This document shows positions 46,918-55,600 of a stretch of 64,000 nt of DNA, piece by piece. Each line of letters starts with the position of its first letter. Within the stretch, counting starts at the first letter, position 1. A program made the position numbers and the translations under genes. Source of the stretch: JAICYJ01 sp963797565 (GTDB taxonomy: Bacteria; Actinomycetota; Thermoleophilia; Gaiellales; JAICJC01); assembly GCA_963797565.1 (NCBI GenBank), contig CAWCPM010000014.1:62001-126000 (forward strand), written 5' to 3'. The notes below the pieces were generated by a model, which was not told the DNA's origin, did not search any database, and saw only the letters and a list, made by a program, of their open reading frames with translations.

Positions 46918-47547
46918 GTGATCGAGCTCGACCATGTCCTGATCGCGGCCGCCGACCTGAACGCGGTCGGCCGCGAGTTCGACGCGCACTACGGCCTCTC
47001 GTCCGTGGCCGGCGGCCGCCACCCCGGCTGGGGAACCGCCAACCGGATCGTGCCGCTGGGAGACACCTACCTGGAGCTGGTCGCGGTGGTCGAGCCGGAC
47101 GAGGCGGCAGGCAGCCATTTCGGGCGCTGGGTTGCGGCGGCCCCCAGCGGCCGGCCGCTGGGCTGGGCCGTGCGCACGCAGAAGCTCGACCTGATCGCCG
47201 GCCGGTTGGGATTGGCGGTGACCACGGGCTCACGACGCCGTGATGACGGCCTCCTACTGCGGTGGCGCCTGGCGGGCATGGAGCAGGCCATCGCCGACCC
47301 GGCGCTGCCGTTCTTCATCGAGTGGGGCGACGGGACACCCCTGCCCGGGCGGGCGGAGGCCGATCATCAGGGCGGGCCGTTGCGGATCGACCAGGTCCGG
47401 CTGACAGGCGACGCCGATCGCCTGGAGGACTGGCTGGGCGCACACCGCCTCCCGATCACGCGTGCGGACCGGGCCTCCGGCGGTCGCCGCGTGGTGCTGG
47501 CCGGCGCGAGCAATCGCATCGCGATTCCCGGCGATTCAGGGGCGTGA
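46918..47547 (+). CDS. Glyoxalase-like (VOC) domain protein
   Basis: The 209-residue protein begins IELDHVLIAAADLNAVGREF, a VOC/Glyoxalase_3 start, followed by GRHPGWGTANRIVPLGDTYLELVAVV; the His and Glu are potential metal ligands. A good ribosome site (GAGGAGG) precedes the GTG. Proteins of this sort are mostly uncharacterised dioxygenase or isomerase relatives. It stands just before an alpha/beta hydrolase with a 14-nt gap. Confidence 0.7.
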   Translation: MIELDHVLIAAADLNAVGREFDAHYGLSSVAGGRHPGWGTANRIVPLGDTYLELVAVVEPDEAAGSHFGRWVAAAPSGRPLGWAVRTQKLDLIAGRLGLAVTTGSRRRDDGLLLRWRLAGMEQAIADPALPFFIEWGDGTPLPGRAEADHQGGPLRIDQVRLTGDADRLEDWLGAHRLPITRADRASGGRRVVLAGASNRIAIPGDSGA

Positions 47548-47561
47548 GATAGTCGATCGGC

Positions 47562-48440
47562 ATGGCCACACCGCTACGAGATGCCACGATCCGGCTGCGC
47601 GACGGCCGCTCACTGGCCTATTGCGAATGGGGACACCAGGGCGGACCGGTGGTGCTGGCCTTCCACGGCTCCCCCGGATCGCGCGTGTGGTGGCCGGGCG
47701 CGGAGGTAACCGCCGCGGCCGGGGCTTGCCTGGTGACGGTCGACCGCCCCGGCTACGGCGGGTCCGACCCGCTCCCCGGCCGTCCGATCGCGGGCTGGGC
47801 TGAGGACGTGGTCGAGCTGGCGGACGCGCTCGGCATCGACCGCTTCGGCGTGGTCGGCTGGTCCGGTGGGGCACCCTACGCGGCCGCGGTGGCCGCAGAG
47901 CTGCTCCCAGACCGCCTGACCGGCGTCTGCCTCGCCAGCAGCGCCAGCATCGCCTATGCGGTAGGGACGAGCCAGGCGGATGACGAGGACCTCGACATCT
48001 CCGAGCTAATCGACCGGTGGGGCCCGGCCGAGGCGACCGTCCGCTACGCCGAGAAGATCCGGGCCTGGGCCGAGGGCCTGCGGCAGGATCCGGGATCGAT
48101 GACCGATCCGGACGACTACGCAGCCGGCGACCTCTGGGTGCTGGAGCAGCCGGAGCCGAGGGCGGGCCTGTTCAGCTCGATCGGGGAAGGCGTACGCCAG
48201 GGCGCCATCGGGGCCGCCACCGACTGGGTCAACCTGCTCGCACCGTGGGGCTTCTCGCTTGCCGAGATCGAGGTGCCTGTCCACATGTGGCACGGAGGAC
48301 AGGACAGCTGGGTGCAGCTTGCGGACTTCGAGCGTGTGGTCGCAGCCATCCCCCACGCCGCGCTCACGGTCTGGCCCGACGCCGGCCACTTCGGCCCCGC
48401 CAAGCACTGGGCCGATGTGCTCGCGGCGGCTCTTGACTGA
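47562..48440 (+). CDS. Alpha/beta hydrolase
   Basis: The 292-residue protein has oxyanion motif LAFHGSPGSR, nucleophile elbow GWSGGAPY (Ser about 105), acid in HGGQDSWV and catalytic His in PDAGHFG near the C-terminus. It is cytoplasmic with no signal peptide. Its order suggests an esterase, lipase or haloperoxidase-like enzyme; the substrate is unknown. Confidence 0.85.
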   Translation: MATPLRDATIRLRDGRSLAYCEWGHQGGPVVLAFHGSPGSRVWWPGAEVTAAAGACLVTVDRPGYGGSDPLPGRPIAGWAEDVVELADALGIDRFGVVGWSGGAPYAAAVAAELLPDRLTGVCLASSASIAYAVGTSQADDEDLDISELIDRWGPAEATVRYAEKIRAWAEGLRQDPGSMTDPDDYAAGDLWVLEQPEPRAGLFSSIGEGVRQGAIGAATDWVNLLAPWGFSLAEIEVPVHMWHGGQDSWVQLADFERVVAAIPHAALTVWPDAGHFGPAKHWADVLAAALD

Positions 48441-48496
48441 CCCGAGCGATACGAGCGGTGGCTGACGGACATCCTCAGCTCCCAGCTGCTGCGCGG

Positions 48497-49438
48497 CTAG
48501 CCGGCCACGGCCTCCAGCAGCTCGTCGATCACCGCGACCGTCAGCGGCATCTCCACGCTCTCGTGAAACCGGGACGCCTGCCGAGCCCGCTCCTCGTCCG
48601 GTTCGGCCGGGTCGAGCCATGCCAGGCAGGAGATCTCGTTGATGTGGCCGAGCTGGGCGATCGTCATCGAGAAGTCGCCGCGGCGCTCGATCCGCCCAGG
48701 CCCGCCGCAGCGCCGGTACTCGCCGTAGAGCGCCCGCGCTCGGTCGGCGTCGCCGTACCCGAACTCGAACAGGACGCCGGACAGCTCCTGGCCCGGATCG
48801 GCCAGCCCGCAGTTGTCCCAGTCGATCACACACAGCCCGCCCTGGGCTGTGGCGCGAAGGTTGTCCGACCACAGGTCGCGATGGCAGGTGCGAAGCTCGC
48901 GGGCAGGCACGAGCAGCCCTTCCAGCGCCACCAGGTCGTCGCGCATCGCGGCCAGGTCACCGGCAAACGGAGCTCCGGCCGCGGCCAGCCGCTCGACCAG
49001 CCCGTCCCAGCCGGCGGCGCCGACCGGCTCGGTGTACCAGGGATCCTGCGTCCGACGGCCGCGGAACGGTACCTGGTGGACGGCCGCCATCAGCCGCCCC
49101 ACCCGGCCCGGATCGAGGCCGCTGTCGGCGGGCAGCACGTCGACCCATCCGTACACGCGCACCGGCAGACCGCCGATGTCTGCGAACAGCTCGCCGTCGG
49201 CCGTGAACGCGACGGCAGGTGCAGGCACGCCGGCGGCCACCGCCGCCGCCTGGAAGGCGCCGTCCTCCCCGTCCAGCTCCGGCGGACGGAACGACGTCTT
49301 CACCGCCCACAGGCCGCGCGATGTCTCGAGCTGTGCCACCTGGCCCTGCTCGCCGCGCGCGACCGTGCCCGTGAACATTGCGCCGTCGCCCAGCCCGAAG
49401 GCGCGAGCGATCCGGCCGGCATCATCGTCGCTGAACAC
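48497..49438 (-). CDS. Phosphotransferase of the aminoglycoside/choline kinase (APH) family
   Basis: The 313-residue kinase-like protein has ATP-Lys in GLWAVKTSF, the catalytic loop RTCHRDLWSDNLR and metal-binding VIDWDNCGLADP. It most likely phosphorylates a small hydroxylated compound; drug resistance cannot be claimed from this alone. The TAGGCT hexamer sits 6 nt before its GTG start. A second APH-like gene lies at 55601-56524, but the two are not close relatives. Confidence 0.82.
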   Translation of the reverse strand: MFSDDDAGRIARAFGLGDGAMFTGTVARGEQGQVAQLETSRGLWAVKTSFRPPELDGEDGAFQAAAVAAGVPAPAVAFTADGELFADIGGLPVRVYGWVDVLPADSGLDPGRVGRLMAAVHQVPFRGRRTQDPWYTEPVGAAGWDGLVERLAAAGAPFAGDLAAMRDDLVALEGLLVPARELRTCHRDLWSDNLRATAQGGLCVIDWDNCGLADPGQELSGVLFEFGYGDADRARALYGEYRRCGGPGRIERRGDFSMTIAQLGHINEISCLAWLDPAEPDEERARQASRFHESVEMPLTVAVIDELLEAVAG

Positions 49439-49444
49439 GCCGCG

Positions 49445-49450
49445 AGCCTA
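49445..49450 (-). promoter_or_regulatory. -10 box TAGGCT, leaderless start of the APH gene
   Basis: On the minus strand TAGGCT ends 6 nt before the GTG at 49438. Confidence 0.45.
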
Positions 49451-49479
49451 CCGCGGCCGCCTGTGGGAGGATCCCCGCC

Positions 49480-50445
49480 ATGCGGGTCGTCCTGAGCGTG
49501 GACATGGAGGGCATCTCACAGCTGACCGAGCCGCGCGAGATCCTCTCGTGCCGGCCGGAGTACTGGGCGACGGGCAAACCGCGGATGGAGGCGGACACGG
49601 CCGCGGCCGCTCAGGGGCTGCTCGATGCCGGCGCCGACGAGGTGATCGTGCTCGACAACCACGGCAGCGGCAACCCCGAGAACGTCTCGCCGGAAAGCCT
49701 GCCGGCCCGCTGCCGCCTCGAGACGTGGAACGTGTTCGACCTGCCCGAGCAGGGCGTTGACGCCATGTTTCAGGTCGGCTATCACGCCCGCGGCGGCACC
49801 GACGGGTTCATCTCGCACACCTACGTCCCCGGTCTTCGCTTCCGGGTCGGCGGCGAGCTGATCTCCGAGAGCCACGGCCGGGCGTGGGCGGCCGGCGTGC
49901 CCCTGATCGGCATCACGGGCAACGACACCCACCGCGACACCCTGGGATCGCTCGCGGACACGCCCTACCTGGTCGTGCAGGAGACGCTCGACCGCGGGTC
50001 GGCGCGACCGGTCTTTGCGGACCGGGACGAGGGTCTCGGTGCGATCCGCGCGTTCGCGGCCAGTTGCCTGGGTGACCTCGGCGACATCCGGCCGCCGCAG
50101 CCACCCGATCGGCCGCTGTTCGAGGCCAGCATGCCGAACGGCGCCGAGCAGGCCGATGCCATGCAGGCGGCCGGGTGGCGACGAACCGGAGAGGTGGAGT
50201 TCGCAGCCGAGCTGAGCGGCTGGAGCCAGGCGCGGGAGCCGCTGGCGGCCGCCATGGGCGCGGCGATGGCGGCTCTCCTGCCCTACTGGGTGGGCGCGAC
50301 CAGCGCGGCCGAGGCCTCGTCGCTTGACCCGGCTCGCGTGGCGGCCCTGACCGAGGTGCTCGCCGACCGCTGGTGCTCGCGGTCGTTTCCTGATTGGTAC
50401 GTCCAGGCCGGCGTCGAGCTGCGCCCGCCGCGCGCCACGATCTAG
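49480..50445 (+). CDS. M55 peptidase (DppA-like D-aminopeptidase)
   Basis: The 321-residue protein has the M55 zinc site: Asp8 and Glu10 in SVDMEGIS, His61 in VLDNHGSG, His102 in VGYHARGG and Glu about 126 in VGGELISES. DppA-type enzymes release D-amino acids from short peptides, often recycling cell-wall material. A GGGAGGA ribosome site precedes the ATG. No dpp transporter genes are adjacent. Confidence 0.88.
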   Translation: MRVVLSVDMEGISQLTEPREILSCRPEYWATGKPRMEADTAAAAQGLLDAGADEVIVLDNHGSGNPENVSPESLPARCRLETWNVFDLPEQGVDAMFQVGYHARGGTDGFISHTYVPGLRFRVGGELISESHGRAWAAGVPLIGITGNDTHRDTLGSLADTPYLVVQETLDRGSARPVFADRDEGLGAIRAFAASCLGDLGDIRPPQPPDRPLFEASMPNGAEQADAMQAAGWRRTGEVEFAAELSGWSQAREPLAAAMGAAMAALLPYWVGATSAAEASSLDPARVAALTEVLADRWCSRSFPDWYVQAGVELRPPRATI

Positions 50446-50564
50446 GGCTTTACCGCTTCGTCACGGACTGTCCACAAAACGGACACCCCATGCTTTCCAA
50501 CCCTCGCTAGCTTGGCTTCGGGCGCCAACGGTCAGGCGCCGAACCCGGACGAAGGAGCTTGGGA

Positions 50565-52177
50565 ATGCGATTCACCAAACGAGCAGCCGTGGCCGCCGCG
50601 GCGGGCTGCAGCTCGTATCCGCGGCGGCTGCGGAGGGAGTCCCGATGCTATCCGCTAGCAACGCGGTGCAGCCCAAGGTGGCCGGCAACGCGGTGCCGGT
50701 GACGCTGATGCGGGGCCTCGAGAAGGTCCCCGTCGCGCAGGGCTCTGACCGCATGGACGGCGGCACCGCCGCCAATCCCTACTACGGCTACGACGGCGAC
50801 GGGCCGATGGTGCCCGCCCCCGGCGACCTCCCCACCAGCACGCATCTGGTGGAGGCGACCAAGACCGAGCCGGACAAGAACACCTACCTGGTGCTGCATG
50901 GCCAGAACGGCCCGGACCACTCCTACAACTACGGGACGCACTTCGTGTTCCAGGGCCATGAGGGCGGCTCACCCGGCTTCCTGTCGCGCATCAACCTCGA
51001 CGCCGACGGGGCGCACCGGGTCACCCTGATGGCGAGCAAGGACACGAACGGCGACCCGCTGCCCGTCTACGACGGATCCACATGGGACCCGTTCGCAGGC
51101 CGGCTCCTGCTCACCACCGAGAGCAACTCGGGACCGAGCGTCTATCAGGCCACGCTGCACTACCCGTCCCGGGTGGCGCCGCTTGACGGTGTGTTCGGCC
51201 GCGCGGACTACGAGGGCGTGCAGGCCGACTCGGCCGGTCGCATCTGGCTGGTCGAGGACTCCGGTGGAGCGTTCGGCACAGCCAACCCGAATGCCAAGCA
51301 GCCGAACAGCTTCGTCTACCGGTTCACCCCGAGTAACCCGGACAACCTGCGGGCCGGCGGCAAGCTGGAGGCGTTGCAGGTGATCTCGCTGCGCAGCGGC
51401 AACCCGATCGTGTTCCACGACGGCCAGGTCGACCAGGACATCACATCGCCCGACCGCCGCGACCTGCACACGTACGGCAAGCAGTTCCAGACCAGGTGGG
51501 TGACGGTGCACGACAACGCCACCGACGGCATGGCGTCGTTCGATGCGAACGCCCTGGCCAAGGCGCAGGGGGCAACCCCGTTCAAGCGGCCCGAGAACGG
51601 CGTGTTCCGGCCTGGCTCCGGATTCCGCCAGTTCGTGTTCACCGAGACCGGCGACACCAACGCACTGTCGGAGGCCGGCTCGGCGCTCGGTGGCTACGGA
51701 GCGCTGTACAAGCTCAGCCAGCCCGGCCCCGGCGCGTCGCACGGCACGCTGACGATGGTGTACCGCGGAAACGAGATGCACACCGGGTTCGACAACGTCT
51801 CGTTCTCGAGCGCCAACACGGCGCTGGTGGCCGAGGACGCCGGCGACACGCTTCACACGCAGCGAAACGCGTTCGACTCGCTGTGGGCGATCCGCACCGA
51901 CGTCAACTACGGCGCGCCGCACGCACCGGCTCTGAAGCGGGTGCTGTACGTCGGCCGGGACCTCGGCGACATCGATTCGGGCTTCTCGGGGATGGACGGC
52001 TACCAGAACGAGGGTGACAACGAGGTCACCGGTATCCACGTCTCCGACGGAGATGCCACGATCGCCGGCCTGCTCGGTGCCAAGATCCCGCACCCGTGGG
52101 TACCCGGATCTCCGTGGAGGGTGTTCTTCACCGCCCAGCACGGCGACAACGACACGTGGGAGCTGATCCACAACTAG
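50565..52177 (+). pseudogene. Secreted DUF839/PhoX-like protein, frameshift in the signal peptide
   Basis: A GAAGGAG site precedes ATG 50565, which reads MRFTKRAAVAAAAG, the start of a signal peptide. Near 50603 the frame changes and continues LQLVSAAAAEGVPMLSASNA into a 510-residue open frame. That frame carries DUF839-type blocks (GRIWLVEDSGGA, QFVFTETGDTNALS, NEMHTGFDNVSF, LVAEDAGDTLHTQ, SGFSGMDGYQNEGDNEV). The beta-propeller resembles PhoX alkaline phosphatase, but clear catalytic Cys and Ca/Fe ligands were not identified. If the extra base is an error the protein is intact and secreted; otherwise the cytoplasmic product would start at 50645. Confidence 0.7.
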
Positions 52178-52190
52178 CGCGGCTGGATGG

Positions 52191-52226
52191 CGCGGGGTGG
52201 GCCGGGGGCATCCGGCCCACCCCGCG
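52191..52226 (+). terminator. Strong hairpin terminator after the DUF839 gene
   Basis: CGCGGGGTGGGCCGG (52191-52205) and CCGGCCCACCCCGCG (52212-52226) are perfect 15-bp complements around a 6-nt loop, 14 nt after the stop codon. Confidence 0.75.
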
Positions 52227-52276
52227 GGGGCTGAGTAGATCGAGCGGGTGAGCACGATGCCCTCTCCGAGACGCCG

Positions 52277-52639
52277 ATGCGGCCGGAGCCGTTTCACGAA
52301 TGGGTGAGCCGGACGCTGGAGGGGCCCGGCGCCCTGCCCGCAGCCGCGATGGTGGCGCTCGCAGACGACGCGGTGATCGGCCAGTCCGCCCTGACGCTGG
52401 AGGGCGACGAGGGCACGGCCGAACACCTGCTCACCTGCGTGCGGCGCGACTGGCGCGGTCGCGGCGTCGCGGCGGCGCTGAAGTCGGCGCAGATCGCCTG
52501 GGCAACGCAGGCCGGGATGGAGCGGCTGGTAGCGTCGAACGACGCGCCCAACGCCGCCATGCTGGCCGTGAACCAGCGCCTGGGATACCGAGTCGTGAGC
52601 GAGGGCGTGCTGGTCGAGGGGCCGGCGCGGCTCGGGTAG
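52277..52639 (+). CDS. GNAT acetyltransferase domain (probably half of a two-domain protein)
   Basis: The 120-residue product has a GNAT core: acetyl-CoA loop RRDWRGRGVAAALKSAQIAW and NAAMLAVNQRLGYRVV. The N-terminus (PFHEWVSRTLEGPG) looks like the linker between the two GNAT domains of proteins of about 300 residues. The first domain is absent, because the terminator of the preceding gene lies directly upstream. It may be a functional single domain or a 5'-truncated remnant. It is 12 nt before the S15-like hydrolase gene. Confidence 0.6.
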   Translation: MRPEPFHEWVSRTLEGPGALPAAAMVALADDAVIGQSALTLEGDEGTAEHLLTCVRRDWRGRGVAAALKSAQIAWATQAGMERLVASNDAPNAAMLAVNQRLGYRVVSEGVLVEGPARLG

Positions 52640-52642
52640 GCT
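52637..52642 (+). promoter_or_regulatory. -10 box TAGGCT, leaderless start of the S15-like hydrolase
   Basis: TAGGCT ends 9 nt before the ATG at 52652 and overlaps the stop of the GNAT gene. Confidence 0.4.
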
Positions 52643-52651
52643 CCCGCGCCG

Positions 52652-54289
52652 ATGACCGTCGAGATCGAGACGCTCGAGGCGGCCGCACTCGACCCCCGCG
52701 CGCGGCAGCACATGGCGCCGATGCGCGACGGCGTCGAGCTGGCGACCGACGTCTACCTGCCGGACGGGCAGGGGCCGTGGCCGGCGGTGCTGGTGCGGCT
52801 GCCCTACGACAAGAACGGCCGCTACTGCTGGATGCCGTTCATCGCGCGCCACTTCACCGAGCGCGGCTACGCCTTCCTGCCCCAGGACGTGCGCGGCAAG
52901 TTCCGGTCGGGCGGCGAGGTGAACGCGTTCGTGCACGAGGTCGACGACGGCTACGACACGATCCAGTGGATCACGGAGCAGCCCTGGTCGAACGGTGACG
53001 TCGGCATGTGGGGTGACTCCTACTACGGCTACACCCAGTGGGCGGCGGTCGCCTCCGGGCACCCCGCGCTGAGGGCGATCGTGCCGCGCGTGACCGTGGC
53101 CGACCTGTTCGGCTGGCTCGACGGCGACGGCGTGGCACCGCTCTACGGCGCGCACTACCTGGCCCAGTACTGGTCGGACGGGCGCACCCACCACTGGACG
53201 CCGGACTGGACGCGGCGGCCGCTGAGCGAGCTGTTCGATCCCGCGTTCGAGCTGATCGGCAGCCGCTCCCTGGCCTTCGACCGCCTGCTGGCGGAGGCCC
53301 GCGGCCAGGCACCGGTGGACATGTACGGCGACCGCCATCCGTTCACGCTGCTCCGCATCCCGACGCTGCACGGAGTCGGCTGGTTCGACAACATCACTCC
53401 CGCGCACATGCTCGACTACGAGCGCCTGATGAGCGACCCGGCGACCGCACCGTTCCAGTACCTGCACGCCGGCTCGACCGACCACGAGAACTACCGCTTC
53501 GAGTTCGTGCCGATCCCGGAGAGCGAGGACCACGACACGCACGACGACGCGCTCGAGCGGATGCTGCCGCGCTACCTCGCCCCCGCGCTCGACTTCTTCG
53601 ACGCCTTCCTGGCCGGCCGCAGCGACCCCGAATCGGTGCCGCGCGTGCGCTGGCATCTGCCGAACGTGGGCTGGCGCGAGTCCCCGGTCTGGCCGCCGGC
53701 GGGTGCACGCGAGCGGCGGCTGCATCTCACGGAGACAGGCGGTCTCAGCGAGGCCGTACCCGTCGAGGGGACGGTCGAATGGCTGCACGATCCCGAGAAC
53801 CTGGTGCCCTCCACCATCGAGAACCCGTTCGCGTTCCTCTACGAGTACCCCGACGAGGATGCGGTCGCCTCGCGGCCCGACGTGGCGGTGTTCGAGTCGG
53901 CCGACCTGGCCGACCACCTGACGCTGGCGGGACGTGTCGTCGCCCACCTGACCGTGGCCGGCGACGGCCCGTCGATGAACCTGCACGTCAAACTGGTCGA
54001 CGTCGACCCGGCGGGCGGGTCACACGTCGTGCTCTATGGCCAGCGCGCGGTCGACAACCCCGGGGACGGCACCGCCGCCGAGGTCTACCTGGGACACACC
54101 GGGTACCGCCTCCCGGCCGGCCACCGGTTGCGGCTGCAGGTCGCCTCCAGCGACTACCCCCTGTACGTGGCGCACCCGGGGACGTCCGAGAGCCCATGGT
54201 TTGCGACCCGAACGGCGGTCAACCACCAGCGCCTGCTGACCGGCGGCGCGACCCCGTCGCACCTGACCGTGACCGTGCTCGACGAGTAG
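52652..54289 (+). CDS. CocE/NonD-type hydrolase (X-Pro dipeptidyl-peptidase S15 family)
   Basis: The 545-residue protein starts MAPMRDGVELATDVYLPDGQ. The nucleophile elbow GMWGDSYYGYTQWAA (Ser about 124), then LHGVGWFDN (acid region) and HAGSTDHENY (catalytic His) form the triad. The C-terminal jelly-roll domain (about 360-545) ends SPWFATRTAVNH. Related enzymes cleave cocaine-type esters, acylated amines or X-Pro peptides; the substrate is not predictable. There is no signal peptide. Confidence 0.88.
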   Translation: MTVEIETLEAAALDPRARQHMAPMRDGVELATDVYLPDGQGPWPAVLVRLPYDKNGRYCWMPFIARHFTERGYAFLPQDVRGKFRSGGEVNAFVHEVDDGYDTIQWITEQPWSNGDVGMWGDSYYGYTQWAAVASGHPALRAIVPRVTVADLFGWLDGDGVAPLYGAHYLAQYWSDGRTHHWTPDWTRRPLSELFDPAFELIGSRSLAFDRLLAEARGQAPVDMYGDRHPFTLLRIPTLHGVGWFDNITPAHMLDYERLMSDPATAPFQYLHAGSTDHENYRFEFVPIPESEDHDTHDDALERMLPRYLAPALDFFDAFLAGRSDPESVPRVRWHLPNVGWRESPVWPPAGARERRLHLTETGGLSEAVPVEGTVEWLHDPENLVPSTIENPFAFLYEYPDEDAVASRPDVAVFESADLADHLTLAGRVVAHLTVAGDGPSMNLHVKLVDVDPAGGSHVVLYGQRAVDNPGDGTAAEVYLGHTGYRLPAGHRLRLQVASSDYPLYVAHPGTSESPWFATRTAVNHQRLLTGGATPSHLTVTVLDE

Positions 54290-54325
54290 CCACGTGGGCA
54301 GGTTCGATTACAGTGTGGTTTGAGC

Positions 54326-55054
54326 ATGTTGCAGTCGCGAGCAGCCGTGGGGATGATCGTGGCGACCGTTCTCGCCGCGGGCACCGCATGCGGGAACACG
54401 GTCAAGGGCACCGAGAAACCGTGGGGGCCGCTGTCGACCACCGCCACCCCGCACCTGCCGTCGGGGTCACGCGCGTCGATCAACCACACGCTGGACGTGT
54501 TCGTGCGAAACGGCGTGGAGCGCCGCGACCCGGCCAAGGCGTACGCGGTGGCGTCGTCGATGATGCGCATCGGCCAGACGCGCAAGCAGTGGAACCAGGG
54601 CACGCTTCCGGTGCCGCCCTACCGCACCAAGGGGACGGAGTTCCATGGCTACACCGTGATGAGCGCCTCCCACAAGCAGGTCTACCTGACCATGATCCTG
54701 CAGCCGCGTAACGCCAAGACGACCGGTGCCGTGGCGTACAACATCCGGCTCTCGAAGGCCGCCGACGGCAGCTGGCTGATCGACTGGTTCACGCCGTCCG
54801 CCTTCTTCGCGGCCAAGGGCCAGACGCCCAAGCTGTTCGCCGAGCCTGACCTCGCGCCGTCGCTGGGTGTCGACTCGCTGAAGCACAAGAGCCACGCCAA
54901 CCTGATCATGTGGGGCGTGCTGGCGCTGCTGATGATCCCGCTGGTGGCCACGATCGCGTTCTTCTTCGGAGCGTTCGGCTCGCGCTTCCGCTGGCGCAGA
55001 CGGCCGGACGATGATCCCACGTGGGCGGCCGCGTTCCGCCACGACGACCGCTGA
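54326..55054 (+). CDS. Membrane-anchored protein of unknown function
   Basis: The 242-residue protein has an N-terminal signal segment with a lipobox-like VLAAGTAC (Cys about 22). An extracytoplasmic domain follows (residues 35-185; SRASINHTLDVFVRNGVER, SHKQVYLTMILQPRN, DGSWLIDWFTPSAFF) that looks like an NTF2-like lipoprotein fold. Then come a C-terminal transmembrane helix (NLIMWGVLALLMIPLVATIA) and a basic cytoplasmic tail. A TACAGT hexamer lies 5 nt before an alternative TTG start at 54320. It resembles actinobacterial proteins paired with sortases or mechanosensors, but no specific family is claimed. Confidence 0.6.
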   Translation: MLQSRAAVGMIVATVLAAGTACGNTVKGTEKPWGPLSTTATPHLPSGSRASINHTLDVFVRNGVERRDPAKAYAVASSMMRIGQTRKQWNQGTLPVPPYRTKGTEFHGYTVMSASHKQVYLTMILQPRNAKTTGAVAYNIRLSKAADGSWLIDWFTPSAFFAAKGQTPKLFAEPDLAPSLGVDSLKHKSHANLIMWGVLALLMIPLVATIAFFFGAFGSRFRWRRRPDDDPTWAAAFRHDDR

Positions 55055-55071
55055 CGTGCGAAGGTTGGGCC

Positions 55072-55341
55072 GTGCGCTACATGGTCGTGGAACAGTTCAC
55101 GCAGGGCCCTGAGCCGGTCTACCGCCGGGCGGCCGAGCGCGGCCGCATGCTGCCGCCGGGGCTGGTCTACATCGACAGCTGGGTCGACCAGCGGCTCGAC
55201 CGCTGCTTTCAGCTGATGGAGACCGACGATCCCGGCCTGTTCGACCAGTGGATCGCCTGCTGGGACGACCTGGCCACGTTCGAGGTGGTGCCGGTGCTCT
55301 CTTCAGCGCGGGCCGCGGAGCGGGCCGGCCTAGATGGTTGA
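55072..55341 (+). CDS. DUF3303-like small protein
   Basis: The 89-residue protein has the family pattern RYMVVEQF, PVYRRAAERGRMLPPGLVYI, SWVDQRLDRCFQLMETDD and the end FEVVPVLSSARAAE. Function is unknown. Its stop codon (55339-55341) lies inside the left terminal repeat of the hairpin element that follows. Confidence 0.75.
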   Translation: MRYMVVEQFTQGPEPVYRRAAERGRMLPPGLVYIDSWVDQRLDRCFQLMETDDPGLFDQWIACWDDLATFEVVPVLSSARAAERAGLDG

Positions 55342-55598
55342 TCGGTATCTCCGTGATGTCCAAGGCGCAAGGCATCGCCTTGCGCCGGTCGGGAGTGATC
55401 TGCGATCACGCAGATCACGACCGGGCGAGAACCGAGTCTCGCGCAGGTGCAAGTCGAAGACTTGCACCGATCATGAGCGATCTGCGATCACGCAGATCGC
55501 GGACGAAGACGACGGTTCGCAGCCGTAGCCACCCCGACCACCGCGAACCCAGACCGATCGCAGCGGCCAGGCTCGCGAGAGATACCGATCAATCATCT
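55332..55598. repeat. 267-bp multi-hairpin element with 20-bp terminal inverted repeats
   Basis: Left end AGATGGTTGATCGGTATCTC (55332-55351) is matched in reverse by 55579-55598 with one mismatch. Inside are perfect hairpins: GGCGCAAGGC/GCCTTGCGCC (55364-55386), GTGATCTGCG/CGCAGATCAC around ATCA (55395-55418) with an outer CCGGTC/GACCGG, GCGAGA/TCTCGC (55425-55442), GGTGCAAGTC/GACTTGCACC around GAA (55446-55468), and GCGATCTGCG/CGCAGATCGC around ATCA (55477-55500). A wider GGTTCGC/GCGAACC arm pair lies at 55514-55549. Hairpins 2 and 5 share the core GATCTGCG-ATCA-CGCAGATC. It contains no gene and sits between two convergent stops. A non-autonomous mobile element, an unknown structured RNA, or an elaborate bidirectional terminator are all possible. 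Confidence 0.8.
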
Positions 55599-55600
55599 CG

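Noticed and set aside
48497..49438. Aminoglycoside resistance gene
   Set aside because: The APH fold covers many small-molecule kinases, and nothing in the sequence or context points to drug modification.
50969..53986. Very long open frame on the minus strand (about 1000 codons)
   Set aside because: It is antisense to the DUF839 gene, a GNAT gene and the S15-like hydrolase, all with clear family motifs; its Arg/Val/His-rich composition is typical of GC-rich shadow frames.
55332..55598. CRISPR array
   Set aside because: The repeated cores are palindromic hairpins of unequal spacing, only one core occurs twice, and no cas gene is near.
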